This document shows, in pieces, positions 1 to 12,130 of a stretch of 64,000 nucleotides of DNA (position 1 is its first letter; each line of letters starts with the position of its first letter). Source of the DNA: Hymenopus coronatus. Taxonomy: Eukaryota; Arthropoda; Insecta; Mantodea; Hymenopodidae. The notes beneath the pieces are model-generated. The model worked only from the letters and a program-made list of their open reading frames with translations, was not told the origin of the DNA and did not search any database. The stretch covers positions 404,201,632 through 404,265,631 of the forward strand of contig CM060900.1 in NCBI GenBank assembly GCA_030762935.1. Reading direction: 5' to 3'. Both the position numbers and the translations under genes were made by a program.

Positions 1-1084
1 TAATCTGAGCATTTAAAATTGACAGGAAAGCTCTCCTGTGTCCTCAGAATGGGAAAAAAGACAGCCAAGTTTAAACTTTCTCATTCTTGTTCCTGATGTG
101 GCACATTATATCCATATTGTACTCTCAACTGTAGAAATTATTCAAGGCAGTCATGACAAAACACAACTGCTAGAGCTGTCTCTAGTCACAAGCTGGAAAA
201 ATGAAATTGAAAAAAATTCTAGGTTATGTATGTCCTGATCTCAGATCCTGAAACCTGCAGATTCATTGACTGTTGGCTCTTTTAGCAGTTTATTTATATG
301 CCACTCAATAAGTAAGAGCAAAAACCATAAATAACAGCACATATCAGTATAGATTAACAAAGAACAACAAACAATTGTAATGTATGCTATTAATAAAAAA
401 TTAAAGCTTGGTATGATCAGAGGAATTGAAAATAAAAATATGTCTGCATTTAAAAAAATGTTTACTCTTATCATATTTTGACATTTACTAACATGCTTTA
501 TGCTGGCTAAATTGGAAGCAGGTACAAAAATATAATTGGTTGGTTAGAAAAAAATAAAAATCGCGATGCAAAAAATCAACTTTGCCCTTTAAAGGATCCT
601 AACAGTATATTTATATTGCGTATATATTTGAGAAGTTTTCCTCTGTCATCTCTGTGGTGTAAGAAGTCGCTCCAAACATAAGCTACTATTTTAAACCTGA
701 AGCACCCTCAAATGTGTTGCACTTGGAATATATAAGAAACACAACATAGCATTGTGAACATATGAAGAAGACTGCACACTTGACGCAATTATTTGCTGTA
801 TATTGTGCCAAGCATGCTTGTCTTTCAGTCACTACATCAAAACCACTCACTTGTATTTTGCTTTCTTCCTTGCAAGATGCTAATAGGCACAGTCATCTCT
901 ACACATCTGGAATAGCAGCCTGCTGGTAAGCGATGCCCATCTCTTGATGTTCCACTGCTTCAACCTGACATTTTCCAGGTTCAATATCAGGTACTTCAAG
1001 TTGGAAACAGCAGTTTATTTTGGTGCATATAAATGATGCAGGAAAATTATTGAAGCATTTGCAATATGAGTACTGTACCAGGTT
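1..1084. other. No gene recognised
   Basis: AT-rich sequence with short open frames on both strands, all under 80 codons and without any motif I know. I see no repeat, tRNA or transposon end here. Confidence 0.6.
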
Positions 1085-1376
1085 TCTTGGTAGAAATGAA
1101 ATGAAATGGCGTTTTATTTATGGACATTCTTTAACTGCTGTGGTTCTCAGTATCCCATTCTATACTGGGCGTGAAAGAACACCTAATTTTGCTCAGAGGC
1201 CTCTCTATCAGGCTTGAGGTTCTTTTATGTGCCGTAAATCTACAACTCGGGACCATACTAAGGATTTTTACGCCTGAAAAAATCCATCAATCTCCGCCGG
1301 GTTTGAACCTACGACCTTGGGTATATGAAGTTAGCATGGTAACCATTACACAATGGAGGGTGATTTCTTGGAAGAT
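1085..1376 (-). repeat. tRNA-derived SINE, copy 1
   Basis: Read on the minus strand, the right end carries an RNA polymerase III type promoter: an A-box-like TTGTGTAATGG near 1368-1358 and a B box GGTTCAAACCC near 1300-1290, spaced as in a tRNA gene. The body runs leftward for about 200 bases and ends in a short ATTTC repeat near 1100, as many arthropod SINEs do. A diverged copy lies at 52750-52945; the two share the promoter and the ATCCTTA-containing stretch after it. It does not fold as a proper tRNA, so I call it a SINE and not a tRNA gene. The left boundary is approximate. Confidence 0.65.
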
Positions 1377-2339
1377 GTCAATATAGTCATACATATACAT
1401 CACCAGGCTACTGTGAACCAAACTCTTGTATGCTGTTTTGCATCTCATTCTCATTTCTGTTTTGGTTACCATTCTCAGGTTATAGTGAACCAGACTTGAT
1501 GTTTGGCATACTGCAGCAAAACAGATGTGCAGGAATTTGCTAAACATAATCTATGTATTATGCTAATATTTCACCGTATTGCTATCCAATTTCTACAAAT
1601 TGCTATATGCTTGCAAACTTATTTTTATATGTGCAACCAACAAGAGCCCTGATGCTTGGTGTGCTTGATAAGGTTTCTTTTGATTCACGTCAACCTAAGG
1701 ATAAAACAAGTATAGGGCTACTAACTGTAGATGACTAACAGGAACACTTACAGGACTTCTTGTACATGCGTGGAGACCTCTGTTGGCTTAATTAACTTGT
1801 GGGGATCCGTTATTCAAGCAAGAAGATGTCATAAAGGCACTTAAACTTTGACAATAAAAACAAGAAATAGTGTAATGGTTCACTTATCACCTATAAGGAC
1901 CTGACAAATGCAATAGAATATTCAAGAAGCATGATAACATTTGGCATCAAGAAGCAAATTCAACATAAAAATAAAAAGCTTCTGAGTACATTTTGGAAAA
2001 TTAAAATTCCACACCAGAGAAAAAAAAAAATTATGGCATCTTTCAAATCAAGTGCTTGAATGCAGTAAGAATACATAGGAAAACAATAGGAAATTCATAA
2101 ACAATTCTGAGCAGACATTACCCAAATGTAAAATAAAAACACAGAAATTAGCTAATCCACTATTTTGACCATGAGTCAAGGTGAAACAGAAAGCAAAATT
2201 ATTAAAGCACCTCTAAAATCAAGAATAAACTCCCTATATATGAGAAATAACGGAGCCCATATTTGGATGCCTGTCCAGTCTTAAGAGGAGTTTTCTGTCA
2301 CCTTAAAGCACATTGTTTGCTAGTTGAGTCTGATATTCA
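1377..2339. other. No gene recognised
   Basis: AT-rich intergenic sequence. Short open frames only, none with a recognisable domain. Confidence 0.55.
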
Positions 2340-2935
2340 TTGCCGCTTAAATTGAAGCATGTAGATTTCTCATAAAAATTATAACCACAATAACTGAATA
2401 CTTTCACCATTTATGTCGGAAATGATTTCCTTCCACCACTACACATCTCTCACATCTTTTAAGAAAATTTTGATTAACGTTCATTTATTCTTTATGGCCA
2501 TGTAAATATAACCATGCTTTACCTATAAAAAATAAATAAATGACCGTCAGTAGAGTGATAATTAACATCCAATACACTACTGTGGAAACCAATTCATGAA
2601 CTCCAGTTTTCTTATAGGACTTTCATTTTAAAGTGTTGGTGGCATTCCAAGTCAAGGTTTGTGAAATTTCTTGGCAAACTTTCTCAGATCTCTCTTTGGA
2701 CTTCAGACTAACTTTTCTCAGACTGAGTTTTTCCTCTGTAGGAACATGATTTAATTTTGGTTTCTCCTCAAGAATTGATCCCATTTCCTTAACTCTATTC
2801 CAAGATTAATACTACTTCCTTGTAAGTCATTAGCAGGGAATCTTGTCAATGAATTGCCATTTCACTTCTCTACAAGAGTTTTTTGTCATGTAAGAATCAT
2901 AATGGTTATTGTGTGTGCTGAAGTATACATCCATT
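2340..2935 (-). pseudogene. Internally deleted Tc1/mariner-superfamily transposase, copy A
   Basis: On the minus strand, from about 2780 down, the translation gives a helix-turn-helix-type transposase N-terminus: KEMGSILEEKPKLNHVPTEE, then a stretch ending GVHEL, where this family normally has a YKxTVVHEL-type motif. It then jumps at about 2510 to KAWLYLHGH, which resembles the EAWFHLSGYVN motif around the first catalytic acid, and from there straight to a C-terminal segment NFLKRCERCVVVEGNHFRH. The whole catalytic core is missing. Stops and frameshifts are frequent, so it is dead. A second copy at 31960-32615 has the same overall structure and apparently the same deletion. Family assignment comes from motif memory; the ends of the element are not defined. 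Confidence 0.55.
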
Positions 2936-3416
2936 TTTAACTGCTCTGGAACACCTGGCCTTATGACATCAATTTTAGTACAAAGTTTGCCCCAATGAAT
3001 TAGCCGGAAAGGAGAGAAAGTGAAGGGGGAACATAACTGGTTAGGAAGAGCACAGGTGCAGTGCAAGCAACTCCCCATAATATAGCCATGTAGCAAAATG
3101 AAGGCTCTGTAAGTTATATAGAGCAAAAAAAGTGTAATAAAGTTTGATATCTCAATAGTAAATGGCCGTTGCAATTTTATCAGATCACCAGATGCCTCCA
3201 AATATATACAGGAAGTGCCTACAGTGTTCCTAACAATTGATCTATAGCTGATGATAAGGTTTAGGTTTATTGAAACACTAAGAAATGCATATATTGTACA
3301 ATACATATCTTGTACTACCCACTAGAATTGGGCCGAGGCCACTTTTTCAGTGGACAGTCTAGTTTAAGTTATATAAAAATAAAAAAAACAACATATTACT
3401 GTAACTACCATTACTC

Positions 3417-4295
3417 TTAAATGCTCATGAGCTGTAGTTCTTCTCTGTTAACAGCCCATTTCCATTTATTTTTTACTTTTTCTAAATATGGTCCCAATGC
3501 ATTACGGTTTGTATCTATAATTGTATTTATATCAGATTTTGTATTCATTTTGACCATATATTTTCTTTTCTCCATTTCTCAGTTTTCTTACAATCAAACA
3601 TTGTATGTTGAACATCTTCCTTTTCCCCACATAATGGGCATTCACCTTGTGGGTGCCCATTTCATTGTCCTTTTAGCCTCCATATTCCTGCTCTTAACCA
3701 TGCTATTCCCCTCCTTTCTTCCTGGCTAGTGTTATCTATATATCTCTCTTTCCCAGCTATTTTTTATGGCTATATAAAATACAAGTGATCTCTTTTTTGA
3801 TAGTTGACTTAACAATTTTTGAATTTCTGTATGTTCAAACCTTTTTCTTGCTGCCTTCCAAAAACCTTCATAATTTGTTTCTCTTTTCCGCCAAATATAG
3901 CCTAAGCCATTATTTTCTAAGCTATTTCTTAAATTACTTACCCAACTAGTACTTTATGAACTTGCTTCTTGGTAATTTAAACATTGTTTAAGCAAATTAC
4001 TATCTTCTAAATTTAAGATCCTATACCAATATTTTAAAGTCCTCTCCATAACTAATCCTTTTCTTGCCACTCTCCCCATTTCAATTTGGGTTACATCTTT
4101 TGTTGTTGCTCTTGGCAACCCCAAAACTTCCTTAGAAAGCATCCTGTGGATAAAATCTACAACTTCCCATCCATTTTCAAGACCCCATGTTTCAATACTG
4201 TATAACCTCCTAGTCTCAACCACTGAATTATGTACTCTTTCGAACCATTTCACTTCCATCTCTGGTGTTTTATATAAACAACCTCTTACTGCCAT
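3417..4295 (-). pseudogene. LINE 1 C-terminal region with zinc-binding motif
   Basis: The open stretch 4295-3954 (113 codons) is the post-RT region of the LINE, including ERTLKYWYRILNLED. A matching segment, ARTLKYWFRIKDLEE, lies antisense inside LINE 2 at 15.8 kb. Further down, at 3643-3590, the frame reads ECPLCGEKEDVQHTMFDC, a C-x2-C ... H-x4-C zinc-knuckle typical of the very C-terminus of such ORF2 proteins. A last piece in another frame ends at a stop near 3417. There is at least one frameshift between these parts. Confidence 0.7.
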
Positions 4296-4329
4296 CAGTG
4301 GTACCTTTCCTTCTGCTAATGCTACTTTA

Positions 4330-5600
4330 TTTTATTTCTCCCATTTACCCCCTACATCTATTTTTATTCCTAAATAAGTGTAATTGTGTACTATTTTATA
4401 TTCCCTACTTCCTTTTTTCCATCTCTCATATTTACTCAATTTAAATCCTCTCTTAAATGCTACAATTTGGTTTTCTATGTTTACCTTTAGTCCCCATTTT
4501 ATACAGTAATTAGCTATTTCTTGTAAAGACAATTTTAGACCAATTACAGTAATGGAACCCACTACCAATTCATCTGCAAAAAAAAAGACCAGGGATTTGT
4601 ATGTTATTTATTACAGGCAAAAGCTTATTACTATTTATTATGTTCTGTAGTATGTCATCAATAAACATATTGAATAAAATTGGACTTAACTTGCATCCCT
4701 GATGTAGTTCTTTTTCTTGGGACATTTATCTAGTTATTGCCCTTCATCATATTTTATGCAGAAAGTGATATCTTTATATAATCCTTTCAAAATAGTTACC
4801 ATTTGACTTCTGTAATAGTTTGTACCATAATAGTTGTAGCTCTATTCGGTCAAATGCATTTTCTAAATCAATAAATGCCATTTTTATTTCATAAGTATTT
4901 GTCTATTAGTGTTTTTATAATGAAATCATTATTAACAGCTCTTCCCCTTTTCCTAAAGCCCATTTAAAATTCTGAGAAGATTTTATACTCTTCTACCATT
5001 GCTTGCAACGTCTGCCACAATTCCTGTATAAACTTTTCTCACATTTGATAATAGAGCTACGCCCCGATAATTATTCAGTTTGTCCATATCCCTTTACCTT
5101 TATATATGGGCTGTATAGTAGCTTTTCTCCAGCCCAGCTTACTGGTGTATATCCTTTTGTTCTCATTATATTAAATAAATGTGTTAAGTCCATTCAGATT
5201 GTTACCCCATTCCTTTATAAATTCTCCAGTTATACCATCTATCCCTGGTGCCTTATTTCTTTTAAGTTTTTTGATCTAATTTATTATTTCATCCTCGGTT
5301 ATAGCTCTATCCAAAATCTCAATGTAGTTGTTTTCAATTCCTGGAATTACCTTTGCATCCTTAAAACATTTGTATGCATACAGAGTTGGAAAATAACCTA
5401 GCCATTGTTCTTGATTTATGTCAGGTTTGGGTGCATATTTTTTATATAATGCTTTTATGCCCTTCCATATTTTAATTACATTATTTTCAGCAATAATGTT
5501 AATTAGTTTGTTAGTATTTTTTATTCTCCATAGATACTTTTTATTTTTAGTAATTCATTATAATAGTATTTGCTTTTTAGATATTCTTCTTCAGATTTGA
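4330..5600 (-). pseudogene. LINE 1 reverse transcriptase remnant
   Basis: Minus-strand fragments match a LINE reverse transcriptase: an NMFIDDIL stretch near 4680-4655, then FFFADELVVGS near 4590-4555, where an active enzyme has the FADD box; the second Asp is Glu here. The 78-codon frame 4568-4332 is the thumb region (WGLKVNIENQIVAFKRGFKL then YLGI). The palm and fingers are spread over several frames between 5600 and 4700. The gene is clearly non-functional. Confidence 0.7.
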
Positions 5601-5802
5601 TATCCCTTATTTTCCTCTTACTAAATTTTCTTTTACATGGTTTGTTCATCGTTCATGAAACCAATTTTCATTCCCATTATTTCCCTTATTTTATATTTCA
5701 TTTCCTCTCCTGCCCAACACATAGTAAAATTCAGAATATTAATTGTATTTTCAATATTGTAATCTTTTAAGTTATTTACTATCCCATATTAGCATATTTT
5801 TC

Positions 5803-6760
5803 TTATCTCAGAATCAAGAAAACATTCAAAATTTGCCTTACATTCTTCCTTCCATTGAATTTAACATATTCTCTTTTACCTGTGTTACTTTCTCCTTTTC
5901 GATCAGTTGTTATATTTTGTGACTTAATTTTTATGTCAGTTATTAGTGGAAAATACCCACTACTGGTACTTATATTTGATATTTTAAAATTGTTTACCAT
6001 ATAGCTAATATTACTAGACCATAATACAAAGCCAATTACACTCTGGCCATTTTTGTTTATAAATTTAAATTCTCCATGTTCGTCCTCACCATATTTCCCA
6101 TTAAATATCTCAAGAGCATTTAATTCACAAAAATCAGAAAATTTGTCACTTCCTCTCTCTATAACCTTGGCTTTGCTATGTCTAATATTCTTATTTTTTT
6201 TTGTTACATTGTTATTTTCCCAACCATCCATTGAATTTACATCACTTTCCCCTATTCTTATATTAAAATCTTCCATAATTATAATTTCTGTGTTTAGGTA
6301 TTTATCTCTTAACCCCTCTATATCTATACATAAAAAATTATACAATTCTGGGTTGTGGAACTGTGATGTGGTCGGGGGGTTATACACTATACCCACACAT
6401 ATTATAGTTCATATAATAGTTTATCTTCCATTATTATCCAAAGCTCTTCCTTGTATCTGGACCATGTATCTTTAATTGATTTGCTCAAGTTTCTTTTTGC
6501 AAAAAACCCTAACCCTCCTGATGGTCTCCCTTTCTTTGCGATCAGCTCACCCTTTCTTCCTACATAATTAAAATGTTTTAATACAATATGCTCCTCATTT
6601 TTAACAATGTTTCCATGACTGCCAAATAATCAGGTGTCCCCAGTACATGCTATAGAAATTCTATATATATTTTATTTTTTAACCCTTCACAGTTCCAAAA
6701 TCCTAATCACCTAATTATCTACTATTGTGATCCTGTTCTATACCTTGGTAAAATAAACTT
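5803..6760 (-). pseudogene. LINE 1 APE-type endonuclease domain
   Basis: The N-terminal part, near 6700-6480, reads FWNCEGLKNK followed by GRKGELIAKKGRPSGGLGFF, typical of the start of a LINE endonuclease. The open stretch 6396-5803 (197 codons) continues with EDFNIRIG, where active enzymes have GDFNARIG (the phosphodiester-cleaving Asp/Asn motif). It then has SVIGFVLWS for the usual SVIDYVL and SGYFPL for SDHFPL, so the catalytic SDH has become SGY. The enzyme would nick target DNA to prime reverse transcription; this copy has lost key residues and is interrupted. Confidence 0.75.
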
Positions 6761-7386
6761 CAACAATGTCCTTTTGCTTCTCAAGATGATAAGGGTAGTA
6801 ACCCTTAATTGAATTTTTATTAACCGGAAGTGGTCACTGGAGGTGGATCTATATAAGTAGTTGCTGCGGACTGACACTCCAAAAACATAAAAACAGTGTT
6901 TAAATTTGTTTATCATCCATTCAGAATGTTGTGGAAAATAATTTTGTGCAGAACATATTTATTTAAACTACAAAATTGAAATGGTAAGTCAACATTATGA
7001 CTCTGTAGGACATTATATTATATTCTGGTTACACTTGTAGGAGTTATATCTTTGATACAAACTGGAAGTATCTTACATATTTATGTTATGAATATTCTTA
7101 AAAAGACAGTAATCATGTGTGAATTACTTCTAGTTTAAAAAAAAAAAGAAACTACAAAGAGGTTACAACTGAAATCCCAGTACTGAAGAATCCCTGAGGT
7201 GATATAAATTTATGTACCAAATATTTTGTACATCTTCAGTAATCTAATAGCCTAACTGACAAAGAATGGTATGGAGTCTCATTATCATGTTCAAATACTA
7301 TCTCAGACATTCTTCTGTAAATTACATTTTTTCCCATGATGCACTTCCATAGCATTCTGCACACATTACTGAAGCATGTTCTAGAC

Positions 7387-9877
7387 CAACGGTTCCCAAC
7401 CGGTGTGCCCCGGCACCCTAGGGTGCCATGTGATTGGCTAAGGGGTGCCACGAGATAATGAGATAAACAAAAAAAAAATACCTTCTACTGAAGCCTCAGG
7501 TCTTGTAAGGTCTTGAAATAAAATAAGTCAAATCAATTACACTCATGCATGGCAGATGGTGATAGTGGTTGATTCATTTCAATAATTCAGTTATACTAGT
7601 ATCCCACAGATGGCATTACAGCTATACCCTGCTGAACATTCCCGAGACTATTCGCTTCCTCACGAACATTCCCGAGACTTCGACAGATGAATATATAAAA
7701 GTGTACGCCGCTTGGCACTTTCAGTTGTCTTCCTCGCGTTGATTCACAATGTTTAGCTATGGATAAGTTCATTGTTAAACGTAAACGCCAGGACAGTGAA
7801 AGTGAACAGTCGGCTCCTACTGCTTGCTTTAAGAAGCCAAATCTTACAGTTTCTCCCGGACCGTCGAATTCACCACATAAAGAAGACAAACGAAAGAAAA
7901 GAACATACCAGGACAGTTACTTAGCATATGGATTTAAGTGGAATAACGAGGAAAACCCTATCCCTGTGTGTTTAGTTTGTGGCGAAACACTTAGCAACGA
8001 GGCCATGGTACCTAGCAAACTGAAGCGGCATCTTACAACAAAGCATCCTAGTGTGTCAGAGAAAAGTGTAATGTATTTTTCACATATATTAGAAGGGGAG
8101 AAAAAAACAGCTGTGCGAATGGTAAAGAGAATGACCATAGGTGATACTGCTCTTGAAGCCTCATTTAAAGTAGCAGAACTGATAGCTAAAAAAAAAGAAA
8201 CCTCATACTCTTGGAGAGCAAATCATTGGCCCTGCATGTCAAGTTATAGTTTCAACAATACTTGGCGAAGGAGCAGCTAGTCAAATTTCGAAAGTTCCTC
8301 TGTCCAACAACACAATCAGCCGCAGGATATCTGAAATGTCATGCAATATCAACGAACAAGTCACGGAGAAAATAAAAACTTATAGAACATTTGCTTTGCA
8401 AGTAGATGAGAGTCTCGATATTGGTGACAAACCGCAACTCCTTGGTTTTATCAGATATATTGATGAAAAAGATATTAGTGAACAGTTTCTGTTCTGTAGA
8501 CTGCTGGAGACTACAACCACAGGCCATGATATTTTCCTTTCTATTAATTCCTATCTCAATGACCATGATCTTTCATGGAAAGACTGTTGTGGTATATGTA
8601 CAGATGGTGCACCATCTATGTCTGGGAAAATTAAAGGTTTTACTGCCAGAGCTCTCAATGAAAATCCATCCATTATTATAACTCACTGTTTTCTGCATAG
8701 ATAGGCATTAGTCATGAAATCATGTAATGAAGATTTTGCTGAAGTGTTTAACCAAGTTTTGAAAATGGTGAACTATATGAAGTCTCGACCTTTAAAGTGC
8801 AGAATTTTTGAACAGTTATGTCGCGCAACGGATGCAGCTCATACCTCTTTGTTACTTCACACAGAAGTAAGGTGGTTGTCGCGGGGTCGTGTATTGAACC
8901 GGTTTCTCGAACTTAAAGAACAGCTAAAAACTTTTTTTAAGGATGAAAATCAAGACACATTTCATGAGCTCTTACTAAGTGATTCTTGGTGTTCTGAACT
9001 GTCTTATCTGGCAGATATTTTTCATAAGCTGAATGAACTGAATGTTTCGATGCAGGGTCGACATGAAACAATAATCTCCTCAACCAATAAAATGAAAGGT
9101 TTTAAAAGAAAACTTAGTTCTTGGAAGTCTGCAGTTCAAAAAGGAGATTTGTTGAACTTTCCATCTCTTCTTAATGTGGCAGGAGATAAAGATCTGGGTA
9201 AGCTGAAAGACTGCATTTGTGATCACTTATCAAGATTGCAAGATGCAATAGATGCGTACTTTCCAACTATTTCCACTATGAATCTCGACTGGGTTGTCTC
9301 ACCATTTGATTTCGTAGATAGTGCAGAGGAAATAGATTTCACTGCTTGCGAACGAGATGAATTTATTGATCTTTGCGCTGATTCCACACTCAAAGGTAAG
9401 TTCACCAAGAGTGAGGCGTCGGTGGCTAGTTTTTGGCTTCACCAGAGAGAGGAGTACCCTAACCTAATGAAGAAAGCAATTAACGCACTTTTGCCCTTTT
9501 CAACATCCCATCTATGCGAGCAAGCCTTCTCTGCTATGGTGACAATAAAATGCAAAGCAAGAAATAGACTGAATAACCTTGAGGATGATTTGCATGTTTC
9601 ACTGTCAACTGTAAGACCCGACATCACATATCTGTGCTCTAAGCATCAATCACAAGTTTCACATTAATCATTAATCGAACAAAATTTATTGATGTATTTT
9701 TACTCAGTGATTGTAATAAAGTTTACTGTATTATGTTATGGTGTACGTTAATATTATATAATATTTCAATAAATTAACATATTATGCTTAATTTTCTTTT
9801 AATTCAAGGAAGGGTGCCCCTGGTGTTCAATGTTATTCCCAAGGGTGCCGTGAACTTCAAAAGGTTGGGAAACACTG
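7387..9877 (+). mobile_element. hAT transposon with intact ends and 8-bp target duplication
   Basis: The element is 2491 bp. It starts CAACGGTTCCCAACC (7387-7401) and ends GGTTGGGAAACACTG (9863-9877). The two 15-base ends are inverted copies matching at 12 positions. It is flanked on both sides by TTCTAGAC (7379-7386 and 9878-9885), the 8-bp duplication expected of hAT elements. Subterminal GGGTGCC motifs occur near both ends. It lies inside the C-terminal part of piggyBac 1, so it arrived later. The transposase inside has one frameshift and one stop, so movement would need help from another copy. Confidence 0.93.
7759..9667 (+). pseudogene. ZBED-type hAT transposase, one frameshift and one stop
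   Basis: The start at 7759 gives an N-terminal basic region, then a BED-type zinc finger at about residues 55-100 (CLVCGETLSNE ... LKRHLTTKHP). The frame is correct to an A9 run at 8189-8197, where it slips by one base. The remainder is in the next frame: LQVDESLDIG (about 8400), TDGAPSMSG (about 8600), then THCFLHR ending at a stop at 8702-8704. The frame reopens at once (8714-9667) with RWLSRGRVLNRFLEL and ends in the hAT dimerisation region (CEQAFSAM ... ARNRLNNLEDDLHVSLS). The total of about 635 codons is near normal for ZBED5-like hAT proteins. A TATA-like sequence (ATATATAAAAG) lies at 7690-7700 upstream. Confidence 0.9.
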
Positions 9878-9919
9878 TTCTAGACATTAGAATGATTTAT
9901 ATGCTCTGCAAAAATATTC

Positions 9920-11506
9920 TGTTGGTGTCTTGTTCTTTTAGTCACATTGACTGCACCTCCTTTGGGCATCTTTGATTACTTCAGCCAACTGCTGAGGTAC
10001 TTCAGTTCCAAGAATCGCATGAATTCTCTTCTTCATATTCACAGATATGCTGCTGACACTAGCCCTTGAACTTAGAATGCCCTTCATCAGCTCAAAGGAC
10101 AATTGTGTAAGAAATTCATGGCAAGTTATACTCAAATTTTAATTATTTGCATTGAAGCTAATAAAAGAACATAAAGCCCCACCATGGACCACTTTCAGGT
10201 GTTTGTTGCACATTTATAAACACAACATAACTTGTTGACTGTGTCAGTGATGCCCCCTTGGTTTGATTGTACGTCATTATCACTTCTGGCTCCCCTGTTA
10301 TCATCACGATGCATGCCTCGAAATCAGTAAAACATTCTTTCTTTTCTTGGAAATGTACACTAATGTACAATCTTCCTCAAAAGCAAACATTGATGATCCT
10401 TCAGGGCCTGTGATGGTGCCTAACAATGTGAGTCTATAGTTTTCTTTCAAGTTTTTTGCCAGATTCATACTCATAAACCAACTGTCAGTTGAGATGTTTT
10501 GCCCTGTCCCTCTGATAGGTTTGCAAAGTCTTTCTGCAACACTACTTGGGAAATTGTCCACCTCATAAGACTCTGTTGCTGCTTTCCCACATACACTTTA
10601 AGATTACCCATATAATACATTTGAAGTCTCAAAGGACAAAGATTTTAATTTCATGTTTGTTGGGCTTACTGGGGATGTACAGCCAAAATACACATTATCC
10701 CCTAAAAGCCTCCAGCTTCTCATCCACAGCTCAAATGGTATGTATGCAGCTTTACACTTGTCAATAAGCATATTAAATGCTTCTCTGACTGTTCCTTATC
10801 CTTGTATTCTTGATGAGTAGTAATGCCATCAAATCTAGATGTCTCAAAAGAAATCTGAATATGGATGATGACATTATAAGCTGGAATATTATAGCATCTG
10901 CGCCATCCTTTTTCCATAAATCTTCAATATGCTGTCGACTGCATTTCATTAAACCTGTCAGCTTAATCAAACCATTGAGAAACTAAATTTTAGCACTGTT
11001 GCTGAAATTTAGACTTTGCATAATCATTATGGGAGTAGTTTGCTCTTATAGATTCAGGCAATTGTTGGTGTTATCTACACTGTTTTGTATTACTTCTACG
11101 GGGAAAAAATATCTCCAGATCTCAAGTGGTTTTTTCAATCCTTTAGTAGCAGCCTTGACATCTGGTAGGTACGTCTCTATATTTTCAGATATAGTTCATG
11201 TTTCTTAAAGGAACATGTTTACTCCACTTGGTTATTTTATCTTTCCCCATGTAGAACAGAGGGTCTCTTCTTCCAATATTTCTTGTTTGGTGTCTGTATC
11301 CAAGATTTCAGCAGTCTCGATGTCCCATTCCTCTTCTTCATCATCATAGTCTACCTCATCATCATTAAACTCAAAATCTTCTTCCAACAAACATTGGATA
11401 CAGTTCGCTGTTCTTCAGGCGTAGCCATGTATCTTTTTTTCTCTAATATACTTAAACAGTTTAGGCTGGATGTTATAGGTTGCTGCAGACTCTAACTCCA
11501 AAACCA
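9920..11506 (-). pseudogene. piggyBac transposase pseudogene 1
   Basis: Domains in order on the minus strand: an N-terminal start MVLELESAAT near 11506; an acidic stretch rich in Asp and Glu (about 11400-11290), usual before the piggyBac core; LTGLMKCSRQHIEDLWKKDG (about 10960); the core motif VDEKLEAFRG and PSKPNKHEIK (about 10720-10640); STDSWFMSMNLAKNL (about 10485), which is the TDNFYTS-type block; then EVIMTYNQTKGAS (about 10290), the YN-x-x-KGGVD block; and the C-terminal part down to CSQCD at 9938. The frame is broken several times. The enzyme would cut and paste at TTAA; this copy cannot. Confidence 0.75.
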
Positions 11507-11799
11507 TTGTAGCCTGTGAACAAATGCATAGACAGAGCTCAAATACTGCATCAATAATGAAAAGTGTGTTGTTGAAGGGCACTGGAAATGGCTAGAGGAA
11601 TGGGTGAAGGGTGCATGGGAAAATCATTTTAATGACTCTGTGGAGCTCAGTCCACATACAATCTGTAGAAGGTTAATTAAGTGTATGCTATCAGATGTGG
11701 TGCTTTTAACATAAATAAAATAACTAAACAAAGATCAGAGCAAGGATGGAGAGCGAAGAGCTTTTGGTATAGGTGGTATGCATTCTACTAGTAACTGGA

Positions 11800-12126
11800 G
11801 GTTTGGAAATGAATCCCATATCAACATTAGAACAGATAGGTGAGATACTGGAAATTATCACCAAAGGTATATTGGTGAAAATAGAATAATATTGAAAATA
11901 GAATTGACAAGAAAATCGGTGATAAGTTCGAAGAGATCAGAATGGAGTTGGATAAATTTGAAGGTGACATAAAGGAAGAGATAAAGGAATACAAAGGAAA
12001 ATTGATTCAATTGGAAAATATGGAGAAAGGAAATAGAAAACTAAATCTAATAATCTTTGTGGTCAAAGATAGAAGGGATAGATGAGCTGGCAGAGTAAAG
12101 AGAACCTATTTCAAGAGAAACTGAAA
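11800..12126 (+). pseudogene. LINE 2 ORF1-like coiled-coil region
   Basis: The plus-strand translation is very rich in Glu, Lys and Ile/Leu in a heptad-like pattern (for example KFEEIRMELDKFEGDIKEE near 11920) and ends in NRKLNLIIF near 12030. That is the typical lead into the RNA-binding part of LINE ORF1 proteins. Several stops are present. The related region of LINE 4 is at 48864-49151. Confidence 0.5.
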
Positions 12127-12130
12127 TTAA

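Larger units (their letters stand above)
3310..6920 (-). mobile_element. LINE 1: decayed non-LTR retrotransposon (APE endonuclease type)
   Basis: A 3.6-kb minus-strand element whose pieces appear in the right order: the end of a possible first open frame (near 6905), an APE-type endonuclease (about 6700-5800), a reverse transcriptase (about 5600-4330), a C-terminal domain and a zinc-binding motif (4295-3417). All are broken by stops and frameshifts. It belongs to the same LINE family as LINE 2 (11.7-17.1 kb) and LINE 4 (48.9-52.8 kb), judged by shared motifs in the RT thumb and C-terminal region. The 5' end is unclear. The 3' end is near 3310-3330, without a clear poly(A). The clade is not certain; it could be I/Jockey-like or RTE-like. 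Confidence 0.8.
7200..11515 (-). mobile_element. piggyBac element 1, interrupted by the hAT at 7387-9877
   Basis: A piggyBac-type transposase pseudogene runs from about 11506 down to about 9900 on the minus strand. After removal of the hAT insertion its reading continues at 7378-7300. The sequence across the hAT insertion point reads as the C-terminal cysteine-rich ribbon (CSQCD ... EYFCRAYKSF, then, past the insertion, HASVMCAECYG). I did not find convincing terminal repeats or a TTAA pair for this copy. Confidence 0.7.

Noticed and set aside
2830..3306. 158-codon open frame on the minus strand
   Set aside because: It overlaps the edge of the deleted transposon at 2340-2935, contains no known motif, and its composition is like translated AT-rich noncoding DNA. 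Length alone is not enough in 64 kb.
6053..6475. 140-codon plus-strand open frame
   Set aside because: It is the reverse of the LINE 1 endonuclease; the minus-strand motifs explain the region.
6840..6910. Similarity of GTTGCTGCGGACT here to GTTGCTGCAGACT at 11480
   Set aside because: Only about 13 bases match and the contexts differ (LINE 1 ORF1 end, piggyBac 1 start). Likely chance.
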